64,000 nucleotides of DNA from Cumulibacter sp047975195 (GTDB lineage Bacteria; Actinomycetota; Actinomycetes; Mycobacteriales; Antricoccaceae). A model generated the notes under the pieces. That model saw only the letters and a list, made by a program, of their open reading frames with translations. It had not been told where the DNA came from and made no database searches. The position numbers and the translations under genes are program-made. Where the stretch lies: the NCBI GenBank assembly GCA_047975195.1, contig JBKEDB010000005.1, positions 1-64,000 of the forward strand. Reading direction: 5' to 3'. Of the stretch, positions 1 through 9,035 are shown one piece after another. Each line of letters starts with the position of its first letter. The first letter of the stretch is position 1.

Positions 1-1
1 C

Positions 2-220
2 TTCCAGACCGTCCGCCGCCACACCACGTTGCGGCCGCGATTGCAGCCAGGCAAGGACATCCTCGCTCTGACCCGCGCGTTGATGAAACTGCGTAACGCC
101 GATCAAGCGATCATGTGGCTGCAGGCCTACAACGAGTGGGAACAGCGCTGGGACAGCTTTCTGCGCCACCGCACCTACCCCACAACCCACGTCGCCCGAC
201 CCACCGGAGTTTCCGACACC
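2..220 (+). pseudogene. Transposase fragment, IS1249-like (IS256-related)
   Basis: An open frame enters from the left window edge and reads FQTVRRHTTLRPRLQ, then LTRALMKLRNADQAIMWLQ and a Trp/Arg-rich stretch ending near RHRTYPTTH. From memory, this FQ-x-RR-x-TT-x-x-PR pattern followed by an Ala-Trp-Leu helix resembles the middle of IS1249-type transposases. After about 65 residues the resemblance stops, and no other frame continues it, so the copy looks truncated. The upstream part lies outside the window. Bases 221-465, between this remnant and the end of mutM, hold nothing I can recognise. The family assignment is by eye only and is uncertain. Confidence 0.45.
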
Positions 221-465
221 ACCAGGATGTCCTCGGCGGTCTTCCCCGGCTCTACACCACCGTCATCGTGTGCAAGCTCGGCGGGACGTTACACAGCCGC
301 GCAGCATTCAGCCAGATCAGGTGCTCTTCTCGTAAGCCTCGATCCGCTGTACGTCAATGTCGCTGGACGAGCGAGACTAGTTACTTACCGCGGTACATTC
401 ACGTACACCAAATCGAAGCAGGACCTCTAGCGCCGCAATGAAGGGCCTGACCAAGCGAGCACTGA

Positions 466-1299
466 TCAGCGTGTCCGCTGGCAGCGCGGGCATGAGTATG
501 ACGACCGGTTCATGAACTGCTGGCGCATGATCGGCGTACCGCACCGCGCACACGGCCGATCCCGTTGTCCATAGGCGTTCAACGAGCGATCGAAGTACCC
601 AGAGGCGCCGTTCACGTTCACGTATAACGCGTCGAACGACGTACCGCCCTGCGCGAGCGCTTCGCGCATCACCTGCTCGGCGGCCTGCAGTACGCCGCGG
701 ATCTGCGCCCGCGACAGCCGGTCGGTCAGCCGTTCACCGTGCAGTCGTGCCGCCCATAACGCCTCATCGGCGTAAATATTGCCGATCCCGGAGACCACGC
801 TCTGATCAAGCAGCGCCCGCTTGATGCCGGTGTGCCGTCGTCGGATGCGCGTCACGACGTCCTCGATCGCGAACTCGGGATCGAACGGATCACGAGCGAT
901 ATGTGAGATCGGCGCAGGCAACTGCGCGCCACCTTCATCAACCAGCACATGGCCGAACGTACGTTGATCGACGAAGCTCAGCGCCCCACCACCATCGTCG
1001 AACTCCAGACGCACCCGTTCGTGCACGGCCGGCAGCTGCCCTTCCGCCAGGACGAGGACCTGACCGCTCATCCCGAGGTGCACCAACAGGGCGTCATCAC
1101 AGTCCAGCTGCAGCCACAGGTACTTGCCGCGGCGGGCGGTGCCGGTGATGGTGACGCCGTGCAGCAGCGACTCGATCGGTGCGCCGACATGGCGGCGTAC
1201 GGCGCGTGGATGACGCACGGTGGCGTGCGAGATACGGCGACCGACAAAGTGATCGTGGATGCCCGCGCGCACCACTTCGACCTCGGGTAACTCGGGCAT
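466..1299 (-). CDS. mutM: Formamidopyrimidine-DNA glycosylase (Fpg/MutM)
   Basis: This bifunctional base-excision repair enzyme removes 8-oxoguanine and other oxidised purines and nicks the abasic site. The mature N-terminus PELPEVE supplies the catalytic Pro2 and Glu3, and a Lys lies in RRGKYLW near residue 58. The C-terminal zinc finger has Cys250, Cys253, Cys270 and Cys273, and RQQFMNRSSY precedes its second Cys pair. At 277 residues it is a normal length, so the enzyme looks intact. It starts with ATG directly after the TAG of rnc, so the two are co-transcribed. In related actinobacteria this repair gene is usually followed by smc; here the downstream side holds only a transposase remnant. 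Confidence 0.97.
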   Translation of the reverse strand: MPELPEVEVVRAGIHDHFVGRRISHATVRHPRAVRRHVGAPIESLLHGVTITGTARRGKYLWLQLDCDDALLVHLGMSGQVLVLAEGQLPAVHERVRLEFDDGGGALSFVDQRTFGHVLVDEGGAQLPAPISHIARDPFDPEFAIEDVVTRIRRRHTGIKRALLDQSVVSGIGNIYADEALWAARLHGERLTDRLSRAQIRGVLQAAEQVMREALAQGGTSFDALYVNVNGASGYFDRSLNAYGQRDRPCARCGTPIMRQQFMNRSSYSCPRCQRTR

Positions 1300-2070
1300 C
1301 TACTCGGCCGCAGGCGCAGCCTGGTCCGGCGACTCGGGCGTACAGTGCGCATCCGTCAGCATCAACGAGGTATCTCGAGCAGCTTCCTGCTCAGCTTCTT
1401 TCTTACTTCGTCCGGTCCCGACGCCGTACGTCGTTTCGCCCACGAGCACGCGAGCAGTGAAAAACCGGCTGTGATCGGGACCGGTCTGCTCAACCCGATA
1501 CACCGGACTGGCGAACCCGAGCGTGGCGCATTGTTCCTGCAGGTGCGTTTTCCAGTCCAGGCCCGCGCCGGTTTCGACCGCAGCCTCGATTTCTGGGATC
1601 AGCACGCGGAGTACGACCGACGCGGCGACCTCTGGCCCGAGATCGATGTGGATCGCACCGAGCACGGCCTCGAACGCATCGGCGAGTATCGAGTCCTTAT
1701 CCGCGCCGCCGGTCACCACTTCACCGCGACCCAGCAGCACTAGCTCACCCAGCCCGCCATCACCCAGCCCGCGCGCAATCTCGGCCAACGCCCGCATGTT
1801 GACCACCGCAGAGCGCAGTTTTGCCAACCTGCCCTCAGGCAGGTCGGGATATGCGCGATACAGGTGCTCGGTGACGTGCAGACCAAGCACCGCATCGCCC
1901 AGGAATTCCAGCCGCTCGTTCTGTGGCAGGCCGCCATGCTCGTAGGCGTACGAGCGGTGTGTCAGCGCTAGCGCCAGCGACGCCGGCGGCTCGTCAATTC
2001 CCAGGGAAGCACAAAGATGAGCGACTGCCTCTTCAGGCAGGTCGCTCACCGTTGGCAGATCCTTTGTCAC
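1300..2070 (-). CDS. rnc: Ribonuclease III
   Basis: This endonuclease cuts double-stranded RNA in rRNA precursors and mRNA. The family signature NERLEFLGDAVLGL is at residues 51-64. The second acidic site is in ADAFEAVLGA. A double-stranded RNA-binding domain follows from about residue 172 (DWKTHLQEQC) to a Lys/Glu-rich helix KKEAEQEAA. The tail after residue 243 is short and disordered. The GTG start at 2070 lies 17 bases after the stop of rpmF. The order rpmF-rnc-mutM on one strand is common in actinobacteria and suggests one transcript. Length (256 residues) is normal. Confidence 0.97.
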   Translation of the reverse strand: MTKDLPTVSDLPEEAVAHLCASLGIDEPPASLALALTHRSYAYEHGGLPQNERLEFLGDAVLGLHVTEHLYRAYPDLPEGRLAKLRSAVVNMRALAEIARGLGDGGLGELVLLGRGEVVTGGADKDSILADAFEAVLGAIHIDLGPEVAASVVLRVLIPEIEAAVETGAGLDWKTHLQEQCATLGFASPVYRVEQTGPDHSRFFTARVLVGETTYGVGTGRSKKEAEQEAARDTSLMLTDAHCTPESPDQAAPAAE

Positions 2071-2087
2071 GGGTTATCCCCGCGACA

Positions 2088-2267
2088 TCAGACCTCGAGG
2101 ACCTGGCGGCCCGCGTAGTGTCCACAGTTGCCGCACGCGGTGTGCGAACGAACAGGGGCCCCACAGGCCTTGTTCGCGCACGTGGTCAGCGCGGTCGGCG
2201 TGGTCTTCCACTGCGAACGCCGCGAGTGGGTGTTCGCGCGGGACTTCTTACGCTTGGGAACGGCCAC
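2088..2267 (-). CDS. rpmF: 50S ribosomal protein L32
   Basis: This 59-residue basic protein of the large ribosomal subunit begins AVPKRKKSRANTHSRRS, which is diagnostic for L32. Four cysteines (30, 35, 46, 49) form the zinc ribbon, arranged as C-x4-C and C-x2-C, so this is the zinc-binding form. It starts with GTG after an AGGAG ribosome site seven bases upstream. It sits between the DUF177 gene and rnc, the usual place for rpmF, and is probably co-transcribed with both. Confidence 0.96.
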   Translation of the reverse strand: MAVPKRKKSRANTHSRRSQWKTTPTALTTCANKACGAPVRSHTACGNCGHYAGRQVLEV

Positions 2268-2332
2268 AGTTCTTCTCCTACTATCGGGTACTTCTACTTG
2301 ACAAGCTCAGGTTGACGCCTCGGCGCCGCCCA

Positions 2333-2905
2333 CTACTGTTCGGTGCTGCCGAACTTCTCCTGCAGCGCCGCCCATCGCGGGTCAATCATTTCGTGGTGAT
2401 GATCGTCTGGCAGGTCCTCCAGGCGCTCACCGCAGTCCGCACACAGCCCCAGGCAATCGGGGCGGCACAGCGGGGTCAGCGGGACCGCCAAGACGATCGC
2501 ATTACGCACCACCGGCTCGAGGTCAATACGGTCATCGATCAACCGCGCGACCTCGTGCTCGTCGGTCGTCTCCTCGGTAGCGCTGCCCGGATACGCGAAC
2601 AACTCCACGATTCGCTCGGACAACACCTGCTCCACCGGGTCCAGGCAACGGCCACACTCACCGTGTGCCGTGGCGCTGACCATGCCGGAGACCAGTACGC
2701 CCTCGGCGACCGACTCAAGCCGTAGATCGAGGTCGACCTCAGCCTCGAGGTCAACCTTCATCAAGTCGACACCGAGCTCGTCCAGTGCCGGCGCCGTACG
2801 ATTCACCTGCAGCATCGCTCCCGGCCGACGACCAAGTTCCCGCGTGTCGAGCACATACGGGCCCGACGCGGGGTGCTTACGCGCCTGAGCGCGGTCTGTA
2901 GTCAT
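2333..2905 (-). CDS. DUF177 (YceD-like) protein upstream of rpmF
   Basis: This 190-residue acidic protein belongs to the DUF177/YceD family, which is nearly always encoded just before rpmF and has been linked to 23S rRNA accumulation in other bacteria. Visible features are a beta-rich N-terminal half and a cysteine cluster, HGECGRCLDP near residue 85 and CRPDCLGLCADCGERL near residues 147-162, arranged like metal ligands. The ATG start at 2905 is supported by the conserved early segment LDTRELGRRPG. The gap to rpmF is 65 bases. Biochemical role is unknown. Confidence 0.9.
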   Translation of the reverse strand: MTTDRAQARKHPASGPYVLDTRELGRRPGAMLQVNRTAPALDELGVDLMKVDLEAEVDLDLRLESVAEGVLVSGMVSATAHGECGRCLDPVEQVLSERIVELFAYPGSATEETTDEHEVARLIDDRIDLEPVVRNAIVLAVPLTPLCRPDCLGLCADCGERLEDLPDDHHHEMIDPRWAALQEKFGSTEQ

Positions 2906-3048
2906 CTCACCTGGTGCGGTACGAAGGTGTCTCGCCCGAGTCCACCTCGACGAGTGGCCCGGATTTCCGAACCAGCGGACAAGGTTACCCCAGCAGCGCT
3001 AGGCCTGGCGAGCCTCACGCCGTCGACTGCGGCGGTTACCGACGAATA

Positions 3049-3765
3049 TCACACTCGATCGTCGGGGTAGTAATCCGCGCGCCCACCCGAGCGTCGGCCA
3101 TGCGCAGCATCGCGACCGCGTTCGACCGTCGCGCTGAGCTTCTGCAGCGTCAGCGACAGGTTCGAGAGCTGATCCTCGACGTACTCGTCGGCATCGGAGC
3201 GCAGTTTCACAGCTTCTCGCTCCGCCTGACTGCGCACATCCTCGGCGGCATTCACCGCGGCGCGGTGCACTTCATGATCCGACACCAGTCGGGCGTGCTC
3301 ATCATGCGCCGCCTGGACTGTGCCGTCGGCCTTGGCGCGGGCGGTCTCTCCGATCGCGGTGGCCTCGGCCTGGGCGCCGGCGACGATCCGGTCGGCGTCG
3401 CTGTTCGCCTTATCGATGGTGCGATGCTGGTACTCGTCGGTCTCGCTGGTCACGCGCTGCCGGTAGTCATCGGCCTCGGCGGTCGTACGCTCAGCGCTCT
3501 CGCGCGCCTCCACGACCAGCCGGTTGGCCTCGTTGTTACACGAATCTTCGACCCGAGCGGCCTCATCACGAGCGGACGTGATGATGTCGTCGCGCTGTTC
3601 CAGGATCTCGCGGGCGTCCTCAAGTCCGCCCGGGAACGCGTCACGCAGGTCGTCGAGCAGATCGAGCAGCACCGGTCGGTTAATGATCGCCGACGACGAC
3701 ATCGGCACGCCCTTGGCGTTTTCGACCGCGTCGATAATTTCATCGAGAATCTCAAAAACCCGCAT
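3049..3765 (-). CDS. sepIVA: SepIVA-like DivIVA-domain septation protein
   Basis: This 238-residue, mostly helical protein starts MRVFEILDEIIDAVENAK and then has a long Ala/Glu/Arg-rich coiled coil (about residues 55-215) with no membrane segment. Such a layout fits the DivIVA-like cell-division factors of actinobacteria. The position between coaD and the DUF177 gene matches SepIVA (Rv2927c) of M. tuberculosis, an essential septum and polar-growth protein. The basic C-terminal tail GRDAAHGRRSGGRADYY is probably flexible. The ATG at 3765 has AGGGAAG about nine bases upstream. Function is inferred from family and neighbourhood. Confidence 0.85.
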   Translation of the reverse strand: MRVFEILDEIIDAVENAKGVPMSSSAIINRPVLLDLLDDLRDAFPGGLEDAREILEQRDDIITSARDEAARVEDSCNNEANRLVVEARESAERTTAEADDYRQRVTSETDEYQHRTIDKANSDADRIVAGAQAEATAIGETARAKADGTVQAAHDEHARLVSDHEVHRAAVNAAEDVRSQAEREAVKLRSDADEYVEDQLSNLSLTLQKLSATVERGRDAAHGRRSGGRADYYPDDRV

Positions 3766-3797
3766 CCGCGTGCACTTCCCTATCCGTGTGGACTCAC

Positions 3798-4340
3798 TTA
3801 GGCGTCGGCGTTCTCAGCCAGCCTCTTCATCAGCGCGTCGTACGCCGCCCGGGACAGAAAACCGCGCACGTCGCCGCCGTTGGTGGCGACTTCCTTCACC
3901 AGGCTCGAGGATATGTAAGAGTGCTCCGGGTTCGTTGTCAAAAAGAGCGTTTCGACCCCAGCGATTTTGTGATTCATCTGCGACATCTGGATTTCGTAGT
4001 CGAAATCGGTCGCGACCCGCAGGCCCTTCACGATCGCCGAGACGTTGTTCTGGGTGCAGTAGTCCACCAGCAGTCCGCTCATGGAGTCGACCCGCACGTT
4101 GTCCAGACCGGCTTCGGCAGCCGTCTCCAGCACGAGCTGCTGGCGCTCCTGGAGAGTGAACAGCGTCTTCTTACTCGGATTCACCAGCGACAACGCGATG
4201 ACCTCATCGAAGACCTTCGCCGCTCGCGCGATGATGTCCACATGTCCGTTGTGCAACGGATCGAAGGAACCGGGACACACCGCCGTGCGGATCGGTCGAG
4301 AGATGCTCTGCGGTGCTGAAGATTCGGGCTGCGCGCTCAT
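3798..4340 (-). CDS. coaD: Phosphopantetheine adenylyltransferase
   Basis: CoaD makes dephospho-CoA from 4-phosphopantetheine and ATP, the penultimate step of coenzyme A synthesis. The nucleotidyltransferase motif is clear: VCPGSFDPLHNGHVDII, with the H-x-G-H histidines at 30 and 33. The family ending HSYISSSLVKEVA is also present. A longer frame begins with TTG at 4358, but the ATG at 4340 overlaps the TGA of rsmD as ATGA, which marks the coupled start and gives 180 residues. The rsmD-coaD pair is a very common arrangement. Confidence 0.96.
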   Translation of the reverse strand: MSAQPESSAPQSISRPIRTAVCPGSFDPLHNGHVDIIARAAKVFDEVIALSLVNPSKKTLFTLQERQQLVLETAAEAGLDNVRVDSMSGLLVDYCTQNNVSAIVKGLRVATDFDYEIQMSQMNHKIAGVETLFLTTNPEHSYISSSLVKEVATNGGDVRGFLSRAAYDALMKRLAENADA

Positions 4341-4894
4341 AGTGGCCGACCGTACCAAAGCACCGTTTCGCCGTACCGCCGCTGGTTCAACGCTTCGATG
4401 CCATCAGGCCAGTCCCAGTCACTGCGCCGATCACGCTCAAGCACCATCAGTCCGTCCCGATGAATGACCGCGTCGTTGAGGATTCGCCGAATGTGCTCGG
4501 CGATCTCCTCAGCGTCGTCGGCGTACGGCGGATCTAGAAACACGACATTCGCGCTGAGCCCCTGCAGGCCGGCGAGCGCCACCGACACGCTGGCCGTAAT
4601 TACCTGGGCCCGATCCTCGAGCCGCAACTCTCGCACATTGGCGGCAATCACTCGCGACGCCTGTTTAGCGGATTCGACCAGGACGGCGCGCGGCGCACCG
4701 CGACTGAGGGCTTCTAGACCGACCGCGCCACTACCGGCGTACAGGTCGAGAAACGGTCCGTCCGCTAGGTCGACGCGCGCAGCCAGCGAGGAGAACAGTG
4801 CTTCGCGGGTCCGGTCGGAGGTCGGCCGCGTCCCGCGTCCGGCGGGTGTAGCCAATCGGCGTCCGCCGAACTCCCCAGCGATGATGCGGCTCAT
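4337..4894 (-). CDS. rsmD: 16S rRNA m2G966 methyltransferase RsmD
   Basis: RsmD methylates the N2 of guanine 966 in 16S rRNA using S-adenosylmethionine. The SAM-binding motif DLYAGSGAVGLEALSRGA and the catalytic motif VFLDPPYADD are both present in a 185-residue protein of normal size. The N-terminus MSRIIAGEFGGRRL is the family's usual beginning. The stop overlaps the coaD start by four bases, and the start lies four bases after the recG stop, so recG, rsmD and coaD form a tight cluster. Confidence 0.95.
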   Translation of the reverse strand: MSRIIAGEFGGRRLATPAGRGTRPTSDRTREALFSSLAARVDLADGPFLDLYAGSGAVGLEALSRGAPRAVLVESAKQASRVIAANVRELRLEDRAQVITASVSVALAGLQGLSANVVFLDPPYADDAEEIAEHIRRILNDAVIHRDGLMVLERDRRSDWDWPDGIEALNQRRYGETVLWYGRPL

Positions 4895-4898
4895 CGAC

Positions 4899-7160
4899 TC
4901 ATCCCTTCAGCAGGTAGTCGGTGGTGCGCTGCGAATCCAAGGAGGCCAGCATGCTGCGCAGCATCGGGTGCTCGGCCAGTGACGGGTCAGCTGCGACAAT
5001 CGCGTCGCAGACCTCCCGCGCCTGGGTGATGATCTCGGCGTCCTGAATCAGCGACAGCAGCTTGACGTTGGTTTGCTTACCGGATTGCTCGGCGCCGAGG
5101 ATATTGCCTTCACGGCGCAACTCGAGATCGCGTTCGGCAATCACGAATCCGTCGGTGGACGCCTCCAGAATCCGCAGGCGTTCAAACCCGCGACTGGCCG
5201 GATGCACCGGAGTCACCAGCAGGCACAATCCGGCAAGTGTGCCGCGTCCGACGCGACCGCGGAGTTGGTGCAGCGTGGCCAGGCCGAACAGATCGGCGTC
5301 CAAGACCACCATCACCGTCGCGTTCGGAACATCGACACCTACCTCAATCACGGTCGTCGAGACGAGTACATCGATCTGCCGATCGCCGAAGCGCCGCATG
5401 ATCTCGTCCTTCTCATCACCGCCGAGGCGGCCATGCAACGTGCCCACGCGCAACCCCTGCAGCGGGCCTTCGCGCAACCACTGTTCAACCTGCGCAACTG
5501 CGGCCGAGGTGCGTTTGGGTTCCTTCGCAGAGCTACCAGAGGATTGCGGCTCGTCCGTGTCGTCGTCGAGATCGTCGGGTTCGTCCTCGTCGAGTCCGAT
5601 CCGGGGGCATACGACGTACGCCTGACGCCCCTGCGCGACCTCCTCGCGGATTCGTTCCCACGCACGGTCCACCCAACTGGGTTTCTCTTGTGACGAAATC
5701 GCCGTCGTGGCTATCGGTGAACGTCCGGGCGGCAGATCAGACATCACCAGCACGTCCAAGTCGCCAAAGGCGGTCATCGCGATCGTCCGTGGAATCGGGG
5801 TCGCGGTCATCACCAACGTATGCGGGACGGCGCCCCCGCCTCCTTTACGACGCAGTACGTCGCGCTGTTCGACGCCGAATCGGTGCTGCTCGTCGACGAC
5901 CACGAAACCGAGATCGGCGAAGGTGACCTTCTCCTCAAGTAGCGCGTGCGTCCCGATCACGATGTGCGCCGCGCCCGACGCCGCATCCAACAGTGCTTGT
6001 TTGCGCCGCGCGGCAGGCATTCCCGCTGACAGGACAACGACCTTGATCGCATCCTCGTGCGCACCGAGCGTGCCCGGCTCACCGAACGGGGCTAGTAACT
6101 GCTGGATCGAACGGGCATGTTGGTGGGCCAGCACCTCGGTCGGGGCGAGCATCGCGCTCTGCCCGCCGCTGGCAGCGACTTGAAGCATCGCGCGCAGCGC
6201 CACCAACGTCTTGCCCGATCCGACGTCACCCTGCAACAGCCGGTGCATCGGATGCTCGCGGGCGAGTTCGGCAGCCAACACTTTGCCGGCGTTGCGCTGC
6301 CCCATGGTCAGCTCGAATGGCAGCGCCGCGTCGAAGGCACTCAGCAACCCGCTGTCCGGGAGCGGCCGCGGTATCGCCGGCGCCAATGAGGTCTGCTTGC
6401 GCTGCACGCTCAGCGCAAGCTGGATCGTCAGCGCCTCTTGCAGCTTCAGCCGCGCGTCGGCGGCGCGGACCTGAGACATGTCCTTCGGGCGATGCTTATA
6501 TCTGAATGCGGTGTCGAGATCTATCAGCCCAAGCCGTTCCCGATCCGCGCTCGGCAGCGGATCGTCGATCGGCGGCAGGACGTCGAGCGTTGTTTCTACG
6601 CACCGGCGGATCTTCCCGCTATCGAGCCCCTCCTTCGCCGGATAGATCGGCATCATCCGCTCGGAGAAGGCAGTGATATCGGTGAAGGTGAGTCCGTTTT
6701 GGCCGCTCGCCGGTTCGGGCATACCGGCGCCATCGACGAGCAACTCACAGCTCGGGTTGTTGAGTTGCCACGCATTGTTGAAGTGGCCCACGACGCCGGT
6801 AAACAGTCCCTGTTCCCCGGGAAGAAGGCGTTTGGCAACCCAAGGCTGATTCCAGAACACCGCCTCGATCGACCCGCTGCCGAGTCCAAGTTTCACGACA
6901 CTGCGCCCTTTAGGACCACGTCCACGCTGTCTGGTTCCGGGACGCGCCGCGATCCAGGTGGACTCCCGAACCGTCGCGTGAAACGTGACCGCTTGCCCCA
7001 GGGTGAGGTCGGATTCCGAACTCACTTCGCCCAACTGCAGGTACTTGCGCGGGTAATGCATCAGCAGGTCGATGACCGACGAAAACTCCAGTTTCGCCGC
7101 GAGCGCCTTGGCCGAGCGCGCACCGATGACATCGGTCAGCGATGAGTCGACGGTGACCAC
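4899..7160 (-). CDS. recG: ATP-dependent DNA helicase RecG
   Basis: RecG reverses stalled replication forks and migrates branched DNA. The wedge/OB domain fills roughly residues 1-180. Walker A (GDVGSGKT) is at 311-318, the DEQH box at 423-426, and TATPIPRT near 453. The helicase C-terminal half contains GTLHGRLGGDEKDEIM and QLRGRVGRG. An acidic, Ser-rich insertion at about residues 530-560 interrupts the second RecA-like domain; it looks like a surface linker. The GTG start follows the DAK2-domain gene by three bases. Length is 753 residues, slightly above E. coli RecG because of the insertion. Confidence 0.96.
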   Translation of the reverse strand: MVTVDSSLTDVIGARSAKALAAKLEFSSVIDLLMHYPRKYLQLGEVSSESDLTLGQAVTFHATVRESTWIAARPGTRQRGRGPKGRSVVKLGLGSGSIEAVFWNQPWVAKRLLPGEQGLFTGVVGHFNNAWQLNNPSCELLVDGAGMPEPASGQNGLTFTDITAFSERMMPIYPAKEGLDSGKIRRCVETTLDVLPPIDDPLPSADRERLGLIDLDTAFRYKHRPKDMSQVRAADARLKLQEALTIQLALSVQRKQTSLAPAIPRPLPDSGLLSAFDAALPFELTMGQRNAGKVLAAELAREHPMHRLLQGDVGSGKTLVALRAMLQVAASGGQSAMLAPTEVLAHQHARSIQQLLAPFGEPGTLGAHEDAIKVVVLSAGMPAARRKQALLDAASGAAHIVIGTHALLEEKVTFADLGFVVVDEQHRFGVEQRDVLRRKGGGGAVPHTLVMTATPIPRTIAMTAFGDLDVLVMSDLPPGRSPIATTAISSQEKPSWVDRAWERIREEVAQGRQAYVVCPRIGLDEDEPDDLDDDTDEPQSSGSSAKEPKRTSAAVAQVEQWLREGPLQGLRVGTLHGRLGGDEKDEIMRRFGDRQIDVLVSTTVIEVGVDVPNATVMVVLDADLFGLATLHQLRGRVGRGTLAGLCLLVTPVHPASRGFERLRILEASTDGFVIAERDLELRREGNILGAEQSGKQTNVKLLSLIQDAEIITQAREVCDAIVAADPSLAEHPMLRSMLASLDSQRTTDYLLKG

Positions 7161-7163
7161 GTA

Positions 7164-8816
7164 TTACTCCACTCCCAGAATGACAGGGCGATCCGGATGC
7201 CCGCCGGGCAACGTAACGAGCTCAATCTCCGGGTGCCGATGAGCCAGGTCGGCCTCCAGATCCTCGGCGAGCCCGTCCGGCGCACGGCGTCCCACAACCA
7301 GGGTCACCATTTCACCTCCGGTGGCCAGCATCAGGTCCAGCAGCGCAATCGTGACTTCCAGGATGGACTCACCGATGGTGACCACGTCCGACCCGACGAG
7401 TCCGATCACGTCGCCGGCGCGGCACGGACCGACCATCGTGAGTGCGTCGCGGGCAGCGACAGTGACCTCGGCGTACCGGGTAGCTGCCGCCGCCTCGGCC
7501 ATTGCCATAGCGTCGTCGCCGAAGTAGCGGTCCTCGTCACGCACCGCAAGCGCCGCGACACCCTGAACCACCGACTTGGTGGGCACGACCGCGACCTCGA
7601 TTCCGGCTGAACGGGCCTCCGCGGCCGCAGCGTCGGCGACGGCGGCGCAATCACCCTCGTTCGGCAGGATCACGACCTTCTTGGCATGCGTGCGCTCAAT
7701 CGCGGCAAGCACCTCAGCAGTGGACGGGCGACGATTGCCTCCGCTGTCGACCACCTGGGCACCTTCGGCCGCGAACACATCGCGCAGCGCATTTCCCGGC
7801 GCGATCGCAACGACGCCGACAGTTACGTTCGCCTCGTCCTCGACGAATGCGTCGAGGTAGGTCACCTCGATCGCACGCGGCCGGCCTACTGCCAACCCGG
7901 CTTCGATCGCCGCTCCGACGTCGGCGGTGTGCACATGGACCTTGTGCATGGCAGCGACCTGGGGTCCATCGGCGCTGGCGACCACAACGCTGTCACCGAT
8001 CCGTTGCAGCGACGCGGTGAGGTGCTCAGCGTCCGAGGGCGACAACTCCAGCAGGTACACCACTTCGTATTGCGCCGAAGCGACCGCCGGGAGTGGTTCG
8101 GGCTCTAGATCCGGATCACGGTGCGCCCACCGCCGACCACCGGCCGGCGTGCCCGACGTGACCACAGCGAGCGCATCGAGAATGATCGATAGCCCGCGGC
8201 CGCCGGCATCGACTACACCCGCGCGCCGCAGCACCTCAAGCTGATCGGGCGTATGACGAACCGCCTCGGCCGCGGCGGCGGCGGCCGCGGTGGTCACGGC
8301 CGCCACCCCGGCCACGGTGCGCGCGACGTGTACCGCAGCCTGCTCGGCGGCGTCCGCGGCGCGATCGGCGACCGTGAGGATCGTGCCGTCCGCCGGATCG
8401 CCGACAGACTCCCGGGCGCGCTCCGCGCCGCGCCTGATTCCGGCGGCAAGGAGCGCCGGCGCGTCGGTGAGCGGCTCGCCGTCGGCCCGCGAGCCGAGCA
8501 CCTCCGCCATGCCTCGCACGAACTGACTCAGGATGACGCCGGAATTCCCGCGCGCGCCCAGTAACGCGCCGCGGGCCATTACCGCGGCCGCCGAAGCGAG
8601 CGCGGCGGGCCGCTCCCGCCGCAGTGCCTCGGTCATCGCGCGCAACGTCAGCAACATATTCGTCCCGGTATCGCCGTCGGGGACCGGGAACACGTTGAGG
8701 CGATCGATCTCGTCGCGGTGCGCACCGAGTGCCTGCACGGCCGCCGCACACCACAGACGCACGGTGCGCGCGTCGATCCGCAGCCCTTGCGCGTGAGGGT
8801 CCGACGACATGGGCAT
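7164..8816 (-). CDS. DAK2-domain protein, FakA-like kinase subunit
   Basis: The N-terminal DAK2 (DhaL-like) domain has the metal/ATP motif VFPVPDGDTGTNM near residues 41-53 and GARGNSGVILSQFVRGM. A middle domain and a DegV-like C-terminal domain with VVILPNEGDC follow, the layout of FakA-type proteins, which in Staphylococcus phosphorylate fatty acids held by FakB. No FakB/DegV partner lies nearby, so the substrate is open. I place the start at the ATG at 8816 because AGGAAGG lies six bases upstream; an in-frame GTG at 8849 would add 11 residues. Length from this start is 550 residues. The recG neighbour is typical. Confidence 0.87.
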   Translation of the reverse strand: MPMSSDPHAQGLRIDARTVRLWCAAAVQALGAHRDEIDRLNVFPVPDGDTGTNMLLTLRAMTEALRRERPAALASAAAVMARGALLGARGNSGVILSQFVRGMAEVLGSRADGEPLTDAPALLAAGIRRGAERARESVGDPADGTILTVADRAADAAEQAAVHVARTVAGVAAVTTAAAAAAAEAVRHTPDQLEVLRRAGVVDAGGRGLSIILDALAVVTSGTPAGGRRWAHRDPDLEPEPLPAVASAQYEVVYLLELSPSDAEHLTASLQRIGDSVVVASADGPQVAAMHKVHVHTADVGAAIEAGLAVGRPRAIEVTYLDAFVEDEANVTVGVVAIAPGNALRDVFAAEGAQVVDSGGNRRPSTAEVLAAIERTHAKKVVILPNEGDCAAVADAAAAEARSAGIEVAVVPTKSVVQGVAALAVRDEDRYFGDDAMAMAEAAAATRYAEVTVAARDALTMVGPCRAGDVIGLVGSDVVTIGESILEVTIALLDLMLATGGEMVTLVVGRRAPDGLAEDLEADLAHRHPEIELVTLPGGHPDRPVILGVE

Positions 8817-8960
8817 GCGGATCCTTCCTGCGAGGCGTGCGGTGCTCACCTAGGTTAAGCGATCGCCAGCAGCCATCGACGGATCGCCGAAACTCTGCGA
8901 CGATCATTTTCGACGCGACGTCCGACAGGGTAAATGTGGCGCAGCCGACGACCGGCCGAC

Positions 8961-8989
8961 TTTACGAATAACCGGCCAGCCGTTACTCT
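8961..8989 (+). promoter_or_regulatory. Possible rpmB promoter
   Basis: TTTACG at 8961-8966 and TACTCT at 8984-8989 are separated by 17 bases and lie about 47 bases upstream of the rpmB start. They loosely resemble -35 and -10 boxes. This is pattern reading only. Confidence 0.3.
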
Positions 8990-9035
8990 AGTCAGGTTGT
9001 CATCTGCACATTTTCTCGATTTTCCAGGAGTTCCC

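Noticed and set aside
2914..3801. Open frame of 295 codons opposite sepIVA
   Set aside because: Antisense shadow of a coiled-coil gene; translation has no domain and crosses two gene ends.
8236..8907. Long Arg/Gly-rich open frame overlapping the DAK2-domain gene
   Set aside because: Same-strand shadow in another phase of a high-GC gene; composition is arginine-rich and has no family resemblance.
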